From Nemertoderma westbladi (Eukaryota; Xenacoelomorpha; Nemertodermatida; Nemertodermatidae): a stretch of 55,839 nucleotides of DNA. Within the stretch, counting starts at the first letter, position 1; the number at the start of each line of letters is the position of its first letter. The notes beneath the pieces are model-generated. The model made no database searches and had not been told where the DNA came from. It saw only the letters and a list, made by a program, of their open reading frames with translations. This document shows, piece after piece, positions 45,451-55,758 of this stretch. Made by a program: the position numbers and the translations under genes. The stretch spans positions 1 through 55,839 of the forward strand of contig JAUCBJ010000880.1 of the NCBI GenBank assembly GCA_032718475.1. Reading direction: 5' to 3'.

Positions 45451-45590
45451 AATTCATGTAAATTTGTATTAAGTTGGACTGTATCTTTGTCGCAATGGTA
45501 TATTTACAAGTTATTATTGTAAATTTATTTAATTGATTTAATTTGGAAGATATTGTCAATAAACATATATATATATATACATCTGTCATT

Positions 45591-46487
45591 TCAACCGTAT
45601 TTTCTCCCTTTCAATTTATGTATTAATTTCTCAACCACAATCGGATCAACATGAATATCATTATCATAGGTGGTACCATTATATATAGGCTCATCCTTAT
45701 TCACATCTTCGTTAAATCTAGTGAAGAAATTATTAAGACTCTCGACTTCATTTTCATCAAATTTATGAACTTGGTGTTTTTTCCTTATACAGTTATCAGA
45801 TAGTTTGTACAGTTGAGTTTTTGGCATATTGGTGAATTCCATGTGCCGTTTATCAAAGATCAGTTTGTTGATTTTTCTCTGGCACTCATTTCTCTTAACA
45901 TTATCCTTACATGCTATAGCTTTCTTTTTCTCAGCTAGAATGCCTTTAACACCAGGAATAGGTTGACGAATGTGAAAGTTATGTACTTTCATCTTAGTTA
46001 GAGGTAAGTGTTGATCAAAGATATCATCATAAAAATCATCAATTGTAATGCTCCCATCAGAGACATCGTCTTTTAGTTTTGACTCTTGAATCGTAACTAC
46101 AGCAACATTATCATATATTTCCACCCATTCCCGCAATATTTCATGTTTTCCTTCATACCCATTTACATTGTTGTTTATAATAAATGGAAGCGACATCCAC
46201 TCAGTACGTATCACAGTGCCATTGATTTGAGGGTCAGACAAAACAATTGGAGTGGCGGGGGGGGGGGGGGGGGGTATTGGCAGATAACTGTCGAGGTTGG
46301 CATGGACCAATGGGTTGATGTCCCGGTCAATGAGTTCTGTCCGATTGCTGTCTGGGTTGGAGGGGGCCAATGGCATGTTATACAGTTCATTTCCGTCAGG
46401 GTCGATGGGGTTTGGCAGTGTATCCGTACAGGTGGGCTCAGACAGTTCAGTTGGGTAATAGATGGGCTCAAAATGGGGGACCAGTAG
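45591..46487 (-). pseudogene. LINE-B ORF2, 5' part with most of the endonuclease deleted
   Basis: The frame is open from the codon after ORF1's TGA (46487) to 45591. It starts LLVPHFEPIYYPTEL, has a proline run encoded by an 18-G tract (46257-46274), a relic of the endonuclease start (VAVVTIQESKL), and then jumps to the linker before RT (LPLTKMKVHNFHIRQPIPGV, NECQRKINKLIF, NFFTRFNEDVNKDEPIY). About 150 residues of the endonuclease core are therefore missing in frame. It is cut at 45609, where the 186-bp segment shared with 39068-39253 ends. Confidence 0.72.
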
Positions 46488-46493
46488 TCAATC
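46482..46493 (-). promoter_or_regulatory. Candidate stop-codon readthrough site, LINE-B ORF1/ORF2
   Basis: The minus strand reads GAT TGA CTA CTG (TGA at 46490-46488) in one continuous frame. The four codons match LINE-A at GAT TGA CTA although the proteins on both sides have diverged, which suggests the context is conserved for a reason. Confidence 0.55.
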
Positions 46494-47399
46494 CATCGCT
46501 GTAGCCTCATCATGATCCATCACCATATTACTGACTTTCTCAGTTGTAATGGCTCTGTTAAGGGTGGACTTTCTGTTATGCCTCGATCCCGACTCACGTC
46601 GTCTTTGGCGGGCTTTGAAAGCCATTTCGGGTTCAAAAGCCGAAAGGTCACGGTCGAAATAAAGAGTCATATTTAGGTACATGAACGACCTTAGCTCAAG
46701 AACATTTGTAGCCTTTTCTGGTGAAGAGAACGTCAGAAGGGTTGGGCGTGGAGATCCATCCTCTCGGGGTTTGCCTAGTCATAATATTGAACGATATGGT
46801 AGGCTTCTAGTATCTAGCGCATCTTTTAGGGACTTGCTGTCAGCCTGACGCTGCTGCAAGTTCGTATTTGATGCAGAATCCCCAGGTAAATGTTTAATAA
46901 TGACATTAAACCGTCGTTGTTCTGCCTGCTTAATTACTTGTTCAATTTTATTCACTTCTATGGTGGTGTTTCTGATATTTCCACGGATTGGTGGGTCAAA
47001 CTTACTTTGGATCTCCTTTAAACTCTCAGTGTTATGTTTAACGATATCGGTCCAGGAATCAGGTATACGCGCTTCATTTGTAATGATAGTAGTATCATTA
47101 ATAGAATCTAGCTTTGACTTAAGCTTCGTTTGATTGATCTCAATATCTTTAATTCTTGTTTCTAGATCTATCCTTATATCAGTCATTGTGCATTTTTGTG
47201 CTTTGCTTTCCTTGGCCAGGATATCGATTTTTCCAGATAACTGCCTATCAAGATCATTGTTCTCTTTTCGCAGAATAGCATTGTCCGCTTCCAGCACTTC
47301 TATCTTATGCGCTGCACATACTCCGCATAGAAAATTCTGAGAAGATAAATCGTCTCTTTTAGCTATCTGCGTTTCGTTTTCGGTCCAAGCGTATACCAT
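46488..47399 (-). pseudogene. LINE-B ORF1, 5'-truncated and frameshifted
   Basis: From 47399 the frame gives a partial zinc-ribbon (CGVCAAH), a coiled-coil stretch (LEADNAILRKENNDLDRQL) and an RRM-like start (RRFNVIIKHLPGDSASNT) down to about 46790. A frameshift follows, after which LGKPREDGSPRPTLLTF and LYFDRDLSAFEPEM continue to the TGA at 46490-46488. Domain order and several motifs match LINE-A ORF1 (NVIIHGVPGDGASNT, LYFNKDLSKFE), so the families are related. The first CxxC of the ribbon is missing, so the copy is cut at its 5' end. Confidence 0.75.
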
Positions 47400-47405
47400 A
47401 TATCA

Positions 47406-47482
47406 ACTGAAGCAAATAAACTTGTATAACTACCGAGGCCGAAGGCCGAGATTGTTATACAAAGTTTATTTGCTGAAGTACT
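47406..47482. repeat. Palindrome with 22-bp arms around GGCCGAAGGCC
   Basis: GAAGCAAATAAACTTGTATAAC on the left pairs with GTTATACAAAGTTTATTTGC on the right with one extra base, and between them ACCGAGGCCGAAGGCCGAG is itself a small hairpin. It sits exactly at the 5' truncation of LINE-B. It resembles the joined ends of a small DNA transposon, but no parent element is visible. Confidence 0.65.
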
Positions 47483-48011
47483 ATTGTGTTGTTATATGCT
47501 ATGTGCTATTATACAAGTTTCAAATAATTTTTGAATATAGCAGCTAACTGTATATCACACGGTGTGATATACAATATATCAACCGCTAAAAATAAGTGAG
47601 TACATGTGATAAAATATAATATAACATTACACAGTTTAAGTTTTACCAGTTTATAGGTTTATAAACGACTCACCAAACATTAGGCTACACGGTACTATTT
47701 ATCAATATAATATAATAATACACTATCGAGTACCGGTACAGTAAGTAGAACTAGACACGTTCGTGGGGACTTCGCGCAGCACGAGGCCTAGTTATTATAT
47801 ACAAATTAAAATGCAGCGACTGTATCACAAAATCAGGTTTTGAGAAATTTACCCACACCACCAATCAATCAAAGAAAGGTGGACAGTACGTGTTCACCCC
47901 TTTTAATCTCCCCCCCCCCCCACCCTTCCCAACCACCAATACATAACCGCGACATCTACCACCCACGGAAGGGTAGCACGAACTTATTTCCAATCGCACG
48001 TTAAATATGCA
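47483..48011. other. Non-coding AT-rich sequence
   Basis: No coding or RNA gene was recognised. A palindromic CACACGGTGTG (47557-47567), a GAGTACCGGTAC motif and a 12-C run (47910-47921) are the only notable points. Confidence 0.4.
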
Positions 48012-48312
48012 AAGCCAGGTGGTTTATAGGAATATAATAAACGCAGTACTCGTTTTCATTATAAGCCTCTTTGCGTTCGTCCTGTTTTGTATTTAAATAT
48101 ATTTCTTAAACGCAAGCTAGGACGATCTTTATAATAATAATAACTAGGGATGCGATCAATATGTGAAGCCAGGTGGTTTATATAATAATTTAGTCAACGC
48201 AGTACTCGTCTTCATTATATGCCTCGTTGCGCTCGTCGCTTGTCCTGTTTTGTCATAAAATATTTTTCCTAAACGCAGACTGACGATCTTTATACAGTTA
48301 TAACTATGCGAA
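48012..48312. repeat. Diverged tandem duplication, about 150 bp unit
   Basis: Copies at about 48012-48150 and 48167-48312 share AAGCCAGGTGGTTTATA, ACGCAGTACTCGT, TTCATTATA, GCCTC-TTGCG, CGTC-TGTCCTGTTTTGT and GACGATCTTTATA in order, with many small differences. Its function is unknown. Confidence 0.7.
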
Positions 48313-49039
48313 GTTTCGAAACTGTGCGAGTAACTGTTGATACATCTATGTGGAGATGTGTGATATGTGGAGATGTGTGATACAACGCCAATGCATCTTA
48401 TGCCGATGTAGTAATATGGGTATTGAAATAATATTAAATCAATGTACACTCTTAAAGCTGCAGCGAAAAAATGTAGCTAATTTCCTAGGTTACATATAAA
48501 ATAATAATATTATTTTTAAGAACATTAATTTTACTACTTTGCAAAAATTCAATTAAAAAATAACCAGATACATTGTGGAATAAACTATTTCAGAAGCCTA
48601 CAACAGCAATGCCATGGATTGTATTTATGTTATTATATCTGTCATTTAACTGAGATAGCAATAGTAGTAATAGTCGAACGGTTATGCGGCCCGTCCAGCC
48701 TATAATAAACACAATTCAGTGATTGGGCTGGAATAGCAATACTGGTTGCCTCTATTACAATTCCTCTCAGGTTAGTCTACAGCCACAACTCCCAGCAGCT
48801 AGCTCCACACCAGCAGAGACTTGACCAATAATGGGAAGGATTAAATTTGTACTCAATAATTGTGCGGTTTAATTACGTTTAGATCAATTAAAGACACATT
48901 TATTAAAGCAAATCACTTAAACTAATTAAAAACTATAATAGAATGGCGTATGGGGATTATATCTGTATAATTTTTAAGTATAATTATTTAAATCTTATAC
49001 TGTAAAACAATTAATTTCCTTTAAAAGGCAGGTTGAAAA
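48313..49039. other. Non-coding AT-rich sequence
   Basis: There are no coding frames with recognisable homology, no RNA gene and no repeat that I can support, apart from a doubled GATGTGTGATA motif near 48354-48382. Confidence 0.4.
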
Positions 49040-49330
49040 TGGCGTTTTCACCGCAATCAACTTAATTAACTAATTAACTGCTATTATCTTAGCTTCTCGA
49101 AGGCCACACGGAAATTCTACTTGGAAAATTTCTAAACTTTTGCCAAACAACATGTGTACCAAGTTTGGATAGATTTCATCAAAGATTGGCCGAGTTATTA
49201 ACGTTTAAAATTGAACACGACAGAACGACAGAACGACAGAACGACAGAACGACAGAACGACAGGTTGATTAATGGTACCACTACGCTAAGGCTCACTCAC
49301 TTCGTGGCTCGCCCCACAGTATGTATGTAA
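49040..49330. mobile_element. Possible short interspersed repeat with (ACGACAGA)n
   Basis: AACTTAATTAACTAATTAACTG is followed by a segment with CCAAACAACATGTGTACCAAGTTTGG and AAAGATTGGCCGAGTTATTAACG, then 5.9 copies of ACGACAGA (49217-49263) and a hairpin-forming CTCACTCACTTCGTGGCTCGCC. A conserved-looking core next to an octamer tail is typical of SINE or MITE ends. No terminal repeats were found. Confidence 0.4.
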
Positions 49331-49929
49331 AGTATGAGAGTTTTTGTTGCAGACAGTTTTGATTGACGGATACTTCAGTACTGTTCCGGATATCCTTGTG
49401 TCTAATGTCGTTTACACTTTCTCTTGTCTCTCTTACAAGGGGAAATACTGTATGTTGGACACACCATTCAATACCATCCCACAAGTCTATAAATCTTCCC
49501 TACGATTAAAAGCTAAATCTCATCGAATGTAATTTCAGACACCACCTCCCTGTCTATCACTATCCTAACCTAAAACTATATAATTATCAATATAATTAGG
49601 CAGTTAAACCAGTACTATCTGAGGCTGTGTGGAGATTGTACTATGTACACCAATTATACCCATATAATACGGTAATAATAGAATACCGGCTGTGTAGCCT
49701 AAACCCTTATTTATAACATATTATATCTACAGTATAATTATGTATACAGTAGATGAATAAATTATATAATGTCGGGCAGCGCAGTCAAAGTATCAGATTG
49801 GATTAAATCAAAGTAGTGAATGTTTATCTCTGATCATTATAGAGTGTGCTGGTACTTAGAAATTTCTTAAAGTCTGTAAAAAATCAGTGACATTTGAATC
49901 ATTATTGAGGTAAGTTTGTAAGTATAAAG
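49331..49929. other. Non-coding sequence
   Basis: Short open frames here have no recognisable homology. The sequence is AT-rich with no defined element. Confidence 0.35.
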
Positions 49930-50602
49930 TACTACTACTACGCTCGGCATGCTGCATTGCAGCTGCATTATATATATATTACATATATATTAAGAATGCT
50001 GTGCCGGCTTGTCAACAAAATTGCGCCGTCACAACTCCCTATCACCCATGATATTTGCAAGATCATCCACATCTTCAAGGCCAGTGAGTCCAGAAGTCAT
50101 GGGCTGTCCACCATGCTTATTCACTCCATGAGGCCGCCAAAGCACAATATTATGCACTGGGTGGTCCTCACGGCGAAAGCAATGTCCTGCAAAGCGGAGG
50201 CGACTTTTTTCTAGTGTTAAGCTTGGAGGAACCAATGAGACACCTCCAATGTTATATAGTGTCTGGTTGGAGATGTGTGCATTGTACTTGATACAATGAA
50301 CCCGGCGTAGCATTCTTGTGAATGTGCCATCCAGAGATTTGGTGTCCTCAGCAGTTAGAGCCCAGCATGGACTCCCATACTACTGCTGCTCTAAATAATC
50401 GGACCTTAAGTTTCCGATTAATTCCCGGTGACTTCCAAATCCTGGACAGCCTATTCAAGGCTGCCCATGCCTTTCCCTTACGTATTCGAAGGTCCTCACC
50501 TGATTTCCGGATCCATGATCCCAGGTAACAGAAGTCGTCCACATGCTCAAGCGTACCATCTTTGATCTTCGGTAAATATCGGCATATCGAGATTACAGAC
50601 AT
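49930..50602 (-). pseudogene. RTE-clade LINE 3' end (C-terminal part), copy 1
   Basis: The minus strand encodes DFCYLGSWIRKSGEDLRIR, AWAALNRLSRIWKSP and, after a roughly 14-bp deletion near 50377, MLRRVHCIKYNAHISNQ, RLRFAGHCFRRED and the W-P-G/GQP-type C-terminus. This is the end of an RTE-type RT. It is about 95% alike by eye to 53720-54377 on the plus strand. A shared tail (CTGCAATGCAGCATGCCGA, then TAGTAGTAGT) marks the 3' end at about 49930. It is 5'-truncated. Confidence 0.8.
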
Positions 50603-51366
50603 GTACTGTATGCCTATATTATTGCAGTGACAAGTTGTTCGCTGTGACTAACTGACTGATAATATATTATAATTAACAAGAAGATTAATAATTAATTACC
50701 TTATCCTATAAAACATCCACAGGTTTAAAAGCAATTTTCTGGAATTATGACTTCGGCACTGCGATTGACTATAATTTACTTAATTTGTTCTGGGATGTTC
50801 ATGTCGATATTTGCAAGAGATTTACAGCAAAGGTATATTATTATTATTATTATTATTAAGTTTTATTTCGGATTAATAAAATCCATATAAGTATATAAGT
50901 AACTAAGAGCAAAAACAGTAAAACAATAATTAATTTATAATATCCTACTATACACTTTACCTTTACTGTATACTGTATGCAATAAAATGTTGTCGGTAGT
51001 TGACAATCCCTTCATAAGACTTTCCAGTGATGAGTGTCGAATAATATGTACAAATTTAGGCAAATTAAGCTGGCTCATCGTTAGTCAGTCTAATTTTTTA
51101 TAAATAATATCGTGCCGCATTGTTGTACGCTACTTTTAACTTGTTAATCGCACGTAATGAATAATTACGACGTTATAGTAAATGGGCGTACAATAAGCTC
51201 TAAATAATTATTTCTTAACGAACACCGAGTAATTTATTACTAAATTGTCTTAATACCATATTTGTTCTCACATATAAAGCCTATGTCTGCGCATTTATAT
51301 CCATGTCGTCATCAGTACTACAGTGTAGCCAATGTCCTAAATTAAATATGTCAAAGAATGAAAGTA
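50603..51366. other. Non-coding region with a (TTA)n LINE-tail-like run
   Basis: (TTA)n at about 50838-50860 is followed by AGTTTTATTTCGGATTAATAAAATCC. On the minus strand this reads as a LINE 3' UTR ending in AATAAAACTT plus a trinucleotide tail. No coding part of that LINE is attached except possibly the relic at 51367-51576. Confidence 0.45.
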
Positions 51367-51590
51367 CTAATCTATAGCACAAAATATAGACACCGCACAA
51401 ATGATAATGTTATCTGACGAATCAATCCTACGAAATAGGCTGCTAATGGCGTTATATCTAAGATGAACAAATAACTTCATATTATACTGAGCAAACGCCT
51501 CAGTTATGCTTGTTGGTATACCGTCAGTTAATCTAGGTATGTGGAATAACATTCGGAAGCAATTATACGTTTTCATACGTATTGCGGCCG
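51367..51590 (-). pseudogene. LINE ORF2 C-terminal relic
   Basis: About 69 codons include CFRMLFHIPRLTDGI, ITEAFAQYNMKLF and LRYNAISSLFRRIDSSDNII, the pattern of a LINE C-terminus (a hydrophobic R-LF-hPR motif and a later FRxRI-SSxNxII). It would fit the 3' tail-like sequence at 50838. It is short and identified by pattern only. Confidence 0.5.
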
Positions 51591-52459
51591 CACGGTGGAG
51601 CCATATATTAAAATTATTTATTTGTCATGATTATAAACAACAAAACAACATGGAAATAAAATGTGAAATAAGGCAGAAATAAAATCAGGCGGAACCGAAT
51701 TGTATATACACGTTGGGCAGCAAACATGAAATATATGATTAACATACGCACGATAATCCTATTGCACATTATCCAATACGTCAGTCAATCGTATCAGTAC
51801 TAGTTATATTATGTTAACGAGTGGGGTTGGGGGGGGGGGGGGGGGGGGTTGTTGGAAACAAACATCCCGTAATACCAGCGTGCCCAGCACCACGAGGAAC
51901 ATAATGATACTAAGTGATAGTGCTTAGTAGGGTCGGTGTCTATATCGCGTTGAAGAATTCAAGGATGCGAGAGTGCCTAGACGAGAATGATTTATTCTGG
52001 AGGTTGTAACAATTCGTGATGAGATCCATTTTTATGCGATCGCTTGTTGACATCGAACCACAATTCATCCTTGACAACAATGCTTCCTTATTATACTGGA
52101 AGGTGAGGAGAGAAGAGATGTGCGGCATCGGATACAAATTGTTGCATTTTGTGTCGGGATCGAAGATCCCGACCGGGTTATGTCTCACGCGTCACCGTCC
52201 TGCTTGCTTAGTGTCAATATTCTGGCCGAGGCCGTGGCAAGAAAACGATAGAGTTTCGTATTGTCTTGGTAATATAACAAATAGTAACACAATAAACGGC
52301 AGAAATACATACAGTGGTGATAAGGTCTGCTGTTGTTACTGACGATGACGGTAAACAATTATTGCCGGTCTGCACTAACAGAATGAGATAACTGAACTGA
52401 CTGATTCACAGACCGGTAGCAAGTAGATAATATACGACACACCAATATTACTCTACTGC
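51591..52459. other. Non-coding sequence with a 20-G tract
   Basis: A run of 20 G lies at 51829-51848. A minus-strand frame at 52188-51940 is open for 82 codons but resembles nothing I recognise. No RNA genes were seen. Confidence 0.35.
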
Positions 52460-52499
52460 TACATTACTGTGGCCTCTCACCTAGTGGATGCTCTCCTTC

Positions 52500-54377
52500 G
52501 CCCCTATTGGCTAATAACCTACTTCACGTCTCTCCACTCTCTGGGAGTGTTTCTCCCCTGTCGCTGGCCCCTGCTGGCTGTTTCCCCTTCCGAGGTGGTT
52601 TGACCTCTAACCTCCCTTTGTGTGGCTTTGGGGTTTGTACTGTCCCCGGTGTTGGTTGTCCCTGGACTGACAACAAAATTCAGAAGTGCCGAAATGACCT
52701 TCATAAGGCGCAGAAAGAGTCCCGACTCAAACAGACTACAGCGGCCAAGAATGCAGTTAAGTCTGCATCTAGGTCCCTGAACAGGCAGTACTCTGTTAAT
52801 CTACAGGAGCTAATAAACCAACAGGTTGATGCCATCAATGATGCTGACGACAGCAGGCAATCATGCCAGGCATAGGAAATCGATCAATTTGCTTACTGGG
52901 CGGAAAAGCCAACCAACCACCAAGGTTAAGGCTGAATCACCAGCCGATCGCCTCAATGGTTGGAAGGCCCACTTTGAAAAGCTCCTAAATAATGACACAA
53001 TAATGACTGATAACTTTATAGAAGTAAAAGTGTCTGAGATCTCGATTGCTGCAAAGCTATACAATAGGATTCTATTAAATCGCATCAGGGATCCCATTGA
53101 GAGACTGCTCCGTGGAAATCAGAATGGGTTCCGTAAAGGTCGTGGGACCATGGAGCCCATTTTGGCACTTAGAAGGATAATTGAAGAATTATCAAAAAAG
53201 AAAGACAGGCATCTGGCTATTATCTTTGTTGACTTCTTCAAGGCCTTTGATTCAGTCTCTCGCTCACGTATGTTCAGCATACTTTCATTATATGGGATTC
53301 CTGATGAAATTATTGCAGCAATCAGATCAGTATACGATGGTTCGACAACATTTGTGTCTACTGTTGACGGTGACACAGAACCATTTGAAGTGTTATGGGG
53401 CGTCCTCCAAGGAGACACACTTGCACCATTCTTGTTCATTATTGTGGTTGACTATGTTCTACGCATGTCCTTAGATCATCATAATGATGATGGGGTGATG
53501 ATAACTCCACCTACTGGCTCCAGAAGTCGAGGAAATCCTGCCAAGTACCTAACTAATCTAGACTTTGCTGATGACTTAGGAGTACTCTCAGAATCATTAG
53601 AGGGAGCCCAACGGCTCCTCAGCTCATTAGAACATGCTGCTTCTAGTGTTGGTCTTTTTATTAACTCCAGAAAGACCAAAATTTTGACAGTTAACTTTGA
53701 AAGTCCTCAACAAGTCTCTGATCGGATGAGCATAAGCTCAAAGGATGGTATGCTTGGGCATGTGGACGACTTCTGTTACCTGGGATCATGGATCCGGAAG
53801 TCAGGTGAGGACCTTCGAATACGTAAGGGAAAGGCATGGGCAGCCTTGAATAGGCTTTCCAGGATTTGGAAGTCACCGAGAATTAATCGGAAACTTAAGG
53901 TCCGATTATTTAGAGCAGCAGTAGTTCCAGTACTCCTCTACGGGAGTCCATGCTGGGCTCTAACTGCTGAGGACACCAAATCTCTGGATGGCATATTCAC
54001 AAGAATGCTACGCCGGGTTCATTGTGTCAAGTACAATGCACACATCTCCAACCAGACAATATATAACATTGGAGGTGTCTCATTGGTTCCCCCAAGGTTG
54101 ACACTAGAACAAAATCGCCTCCGCTTTGCAGGACATTGCTTTCGCCGGGAGGACCAACCAGTAAGTGCATAATCTTTTGTACTTTGGCAGCCTCATGGAG
54201 TGAATAAGCCCATGACTTTCTTGAGACGCATCTTAAAGGACACTGGCCTTGAAGATGCGGATGATCTCGCAAATGTCATGGGTGATAGGGAGTTGTGGCG
54301 GTGCAATTTTGTCGATAAGCCGGCACAGCATTCTTAAAAATGCAGCTGCAATGCAGCATGCCGATCCTAGTAGTAGT
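52500..54377 (+). pseudogene. RTE-clade LINE, internally deleted, copy 2
   Basis: A frame at about 52670-52860 gives the linker before RT (NKIQKCRNDLHKAQKESRLK), shifting near 52855 to the frame ending at 54172 (INLLTGRKSQPTTKVKAESP, RLNGWKAHFEKLLNN). The frame then jumps to the RT middle: LYNRILLNRIRDPIERLL, QNGFRKGRGTMEPI, IIFVDFFKAFDSV, GVLQGDTLAPFLF (an RTE hallmark), LDFADDLGVL, DFCYLGSWIRKSG and RLRFAGHCFRRED. A frameshift near 54170 separates the last residues (54180-54330). The start of RT and all of the endonuclease are missing or unrecognised. FADD is intact. The 3' end with the TAGTAGTAGT tail is near 54377. Confidence 0.82.
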
Positions 54378-54439
54378 TTTTGTCTGTTCAATGTCAAGGT
54401 TGATCTCGTTTACGCTCGATACTCTACTCGTAGTTTTTA

Positions 54440-55443
54440 GAGCACAGATTCAGAATAATTACGTTCAGCCAAAAGGGCGTTACAATTGATACGAGAACAA
54501 AAAGCTTTCAATTCATCCACAATATCAATCTTTGCACCGTAAAGATTTATATCTGCATAAACACAATGTTTGCTGCACCTCGGAATGAAATATAAGCAAG
54601 TTGTTTTTTTCTTATTAAATAAGATGGAATTATTAGTTTTCGGCCGACCTAACTAGACGTTGTAACCCAAATATTGAATTGGACAGGAGGCATAAATCAT
54701 CTGCATATCCAAGATGGTTCATCCTCGTACTACCTATTAAACACCCTACCCCTGTAAATGTTAAATCCTGACTTAACCCAACCATGTATACATTAAACAA
54801 TAGAGGGGATAAGACACTACCCTGTCTGGTCCCATTTGTGACGGTAAACCTCGATGATGTAATACCAGCCCATCTAATGTACATCTCTTGCACCCTATAC
54901 CAAAAAATAAGCAATCTAACTAAATATACGGGGACTCCTCTACCTAGAAATTTACGAAATAACCCAAAATGGTTTATACGATCAAAAGCCTTGCTAGCGT
55001 CAAGCATACAGACAAACACCGGCGTATTTTGAGAGAGATAATAATTTATTACCTCCTTCAAAGCATATACGCATGTCTCTGTACCCAATTTCGCCTTAAA
55101 GCCAAACTGGTTATCTGATGTACGTAGTTTATCTAAAATTCTATTTAATATAATACGTTCTAGAACCTTTCCTATAACAGATGAAATAGCAACGCCCACG
55201 ATAATAATCCCTACTCGTAGTATCACCCGTTTTATCATTAATATAGGATTATATATACGGCTTAAATATAGGATTATCAAAAGGGTTAACTTTCGTAAAA
55301 ACAAAATTTTTATCTGATTTATCGTTGACACATTTCAAAAGTTGAGAAAGATGATCCCGCCACATTTCACTAATAGTTGCTGCGCCCAGAGCACCCCCTA
55401 CTTTAATCGGCGGGAGGCTGCTACTTGACCGGGTTGTGTACAA
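54440..55443 (-). pseudogene. LINE-E fragment (pre-RT and RT)
   Basis: From 55443 the minus strand gives a pre-RT linker (ALGAATISEMWRDHLSQLL), then after a frame change an RT (SVIGKVLERIILNRILDKL, NQFGFKAKLGTETCVYALKE, MLDASKAFDRINH, NGTRQGSVLSPLLFNVYM, LGYADDLCLLS) to about 54633. Degraded sequence (FIPRCSKHCVYADINLYGAK) continues to about 54440 with stops. YADD is intact but the copy is broken. The RT resembles elements with a GTETCVFALKE motif common in marine invertebrates; the clade was not assigned. Confidence 0.75.
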
Positions 55444-55758
55444 ATTTAGGAATCGCGTAATTTTTATTGAACTTTAATATCTTCGAGGTTAAGATCCCTA
55501 GATCCCTTCCTATAATAAATGTATAATAACAAACACCTCGAAGAACACAGCTTGCCAACACATTGTTACTATCAATAATAAAAAATCAGGGGCTAATAAA
55601 ATGGCAGCTGGCTTGGAAATTAATACTCCATATCTCAAGAACCTGTGGCCTAGTGGTTGTTGTCTCGGCAAAGTCGAAACGCGTAGGTGGTTTGGAGAGA
55701 TATGAGATATTAATTTCAATAAAAATTACGCAATTCCTAAAATTTATACACTACCCGG
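55429..55758. mobile_element. About 330-bp terminal-inverted-repeat (MITE-like) element
   Basis: The left end CCGGGTTGTGTACAAATTT (from 55429) and the complement of the right end (CCGGGTAGTGTATAAATTT, from 55758) continue as matching inverted repeats for about 55 bp through GCGTAATTTTTATTGAA. No ORF or transposase is present. A target duplication is not clear. The interior includes TGGCCTAGTGG (about 55646-55656), which resembles a pol III A box. Confidence 0.7.

Larger units (their letters stand above)
41600..45580 (+). mobile_element. LINE-C: L1-like-ORF1 non-LTR retrotransposon
   Basis: ORF1 (41647-42444) and ORF2 (42445-45450) share one reading frame, separated only by TAG. A 3' UTR of about 130 bp has AATAAA at 45559-45564 and an (AT)n tail to about 45580. 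No other stop or frameshift is present across 3.8 kb, although RT block 4 looks deleted. The 5' end is uncertain, somewhere in 41500-41640, which contains more GGTACCGGTAC motifs. Confidence 0.85.

Noticed and set aside
46086-46513. ORFs through the 18-G tract
   Set aside because: They are alternative-frame shadows of the LINE-B linker.
48156-48449. 97-codon minus-strand ORF
   Set aside because: It overlaps the diverged tandem duplication and resembles nothing.
51940-52188. 82-codon minus-strand ORF as a host exon
   Set aside because: No homology was recognised and splice sites were not clear; it could still be an exon, but I cannot support it.
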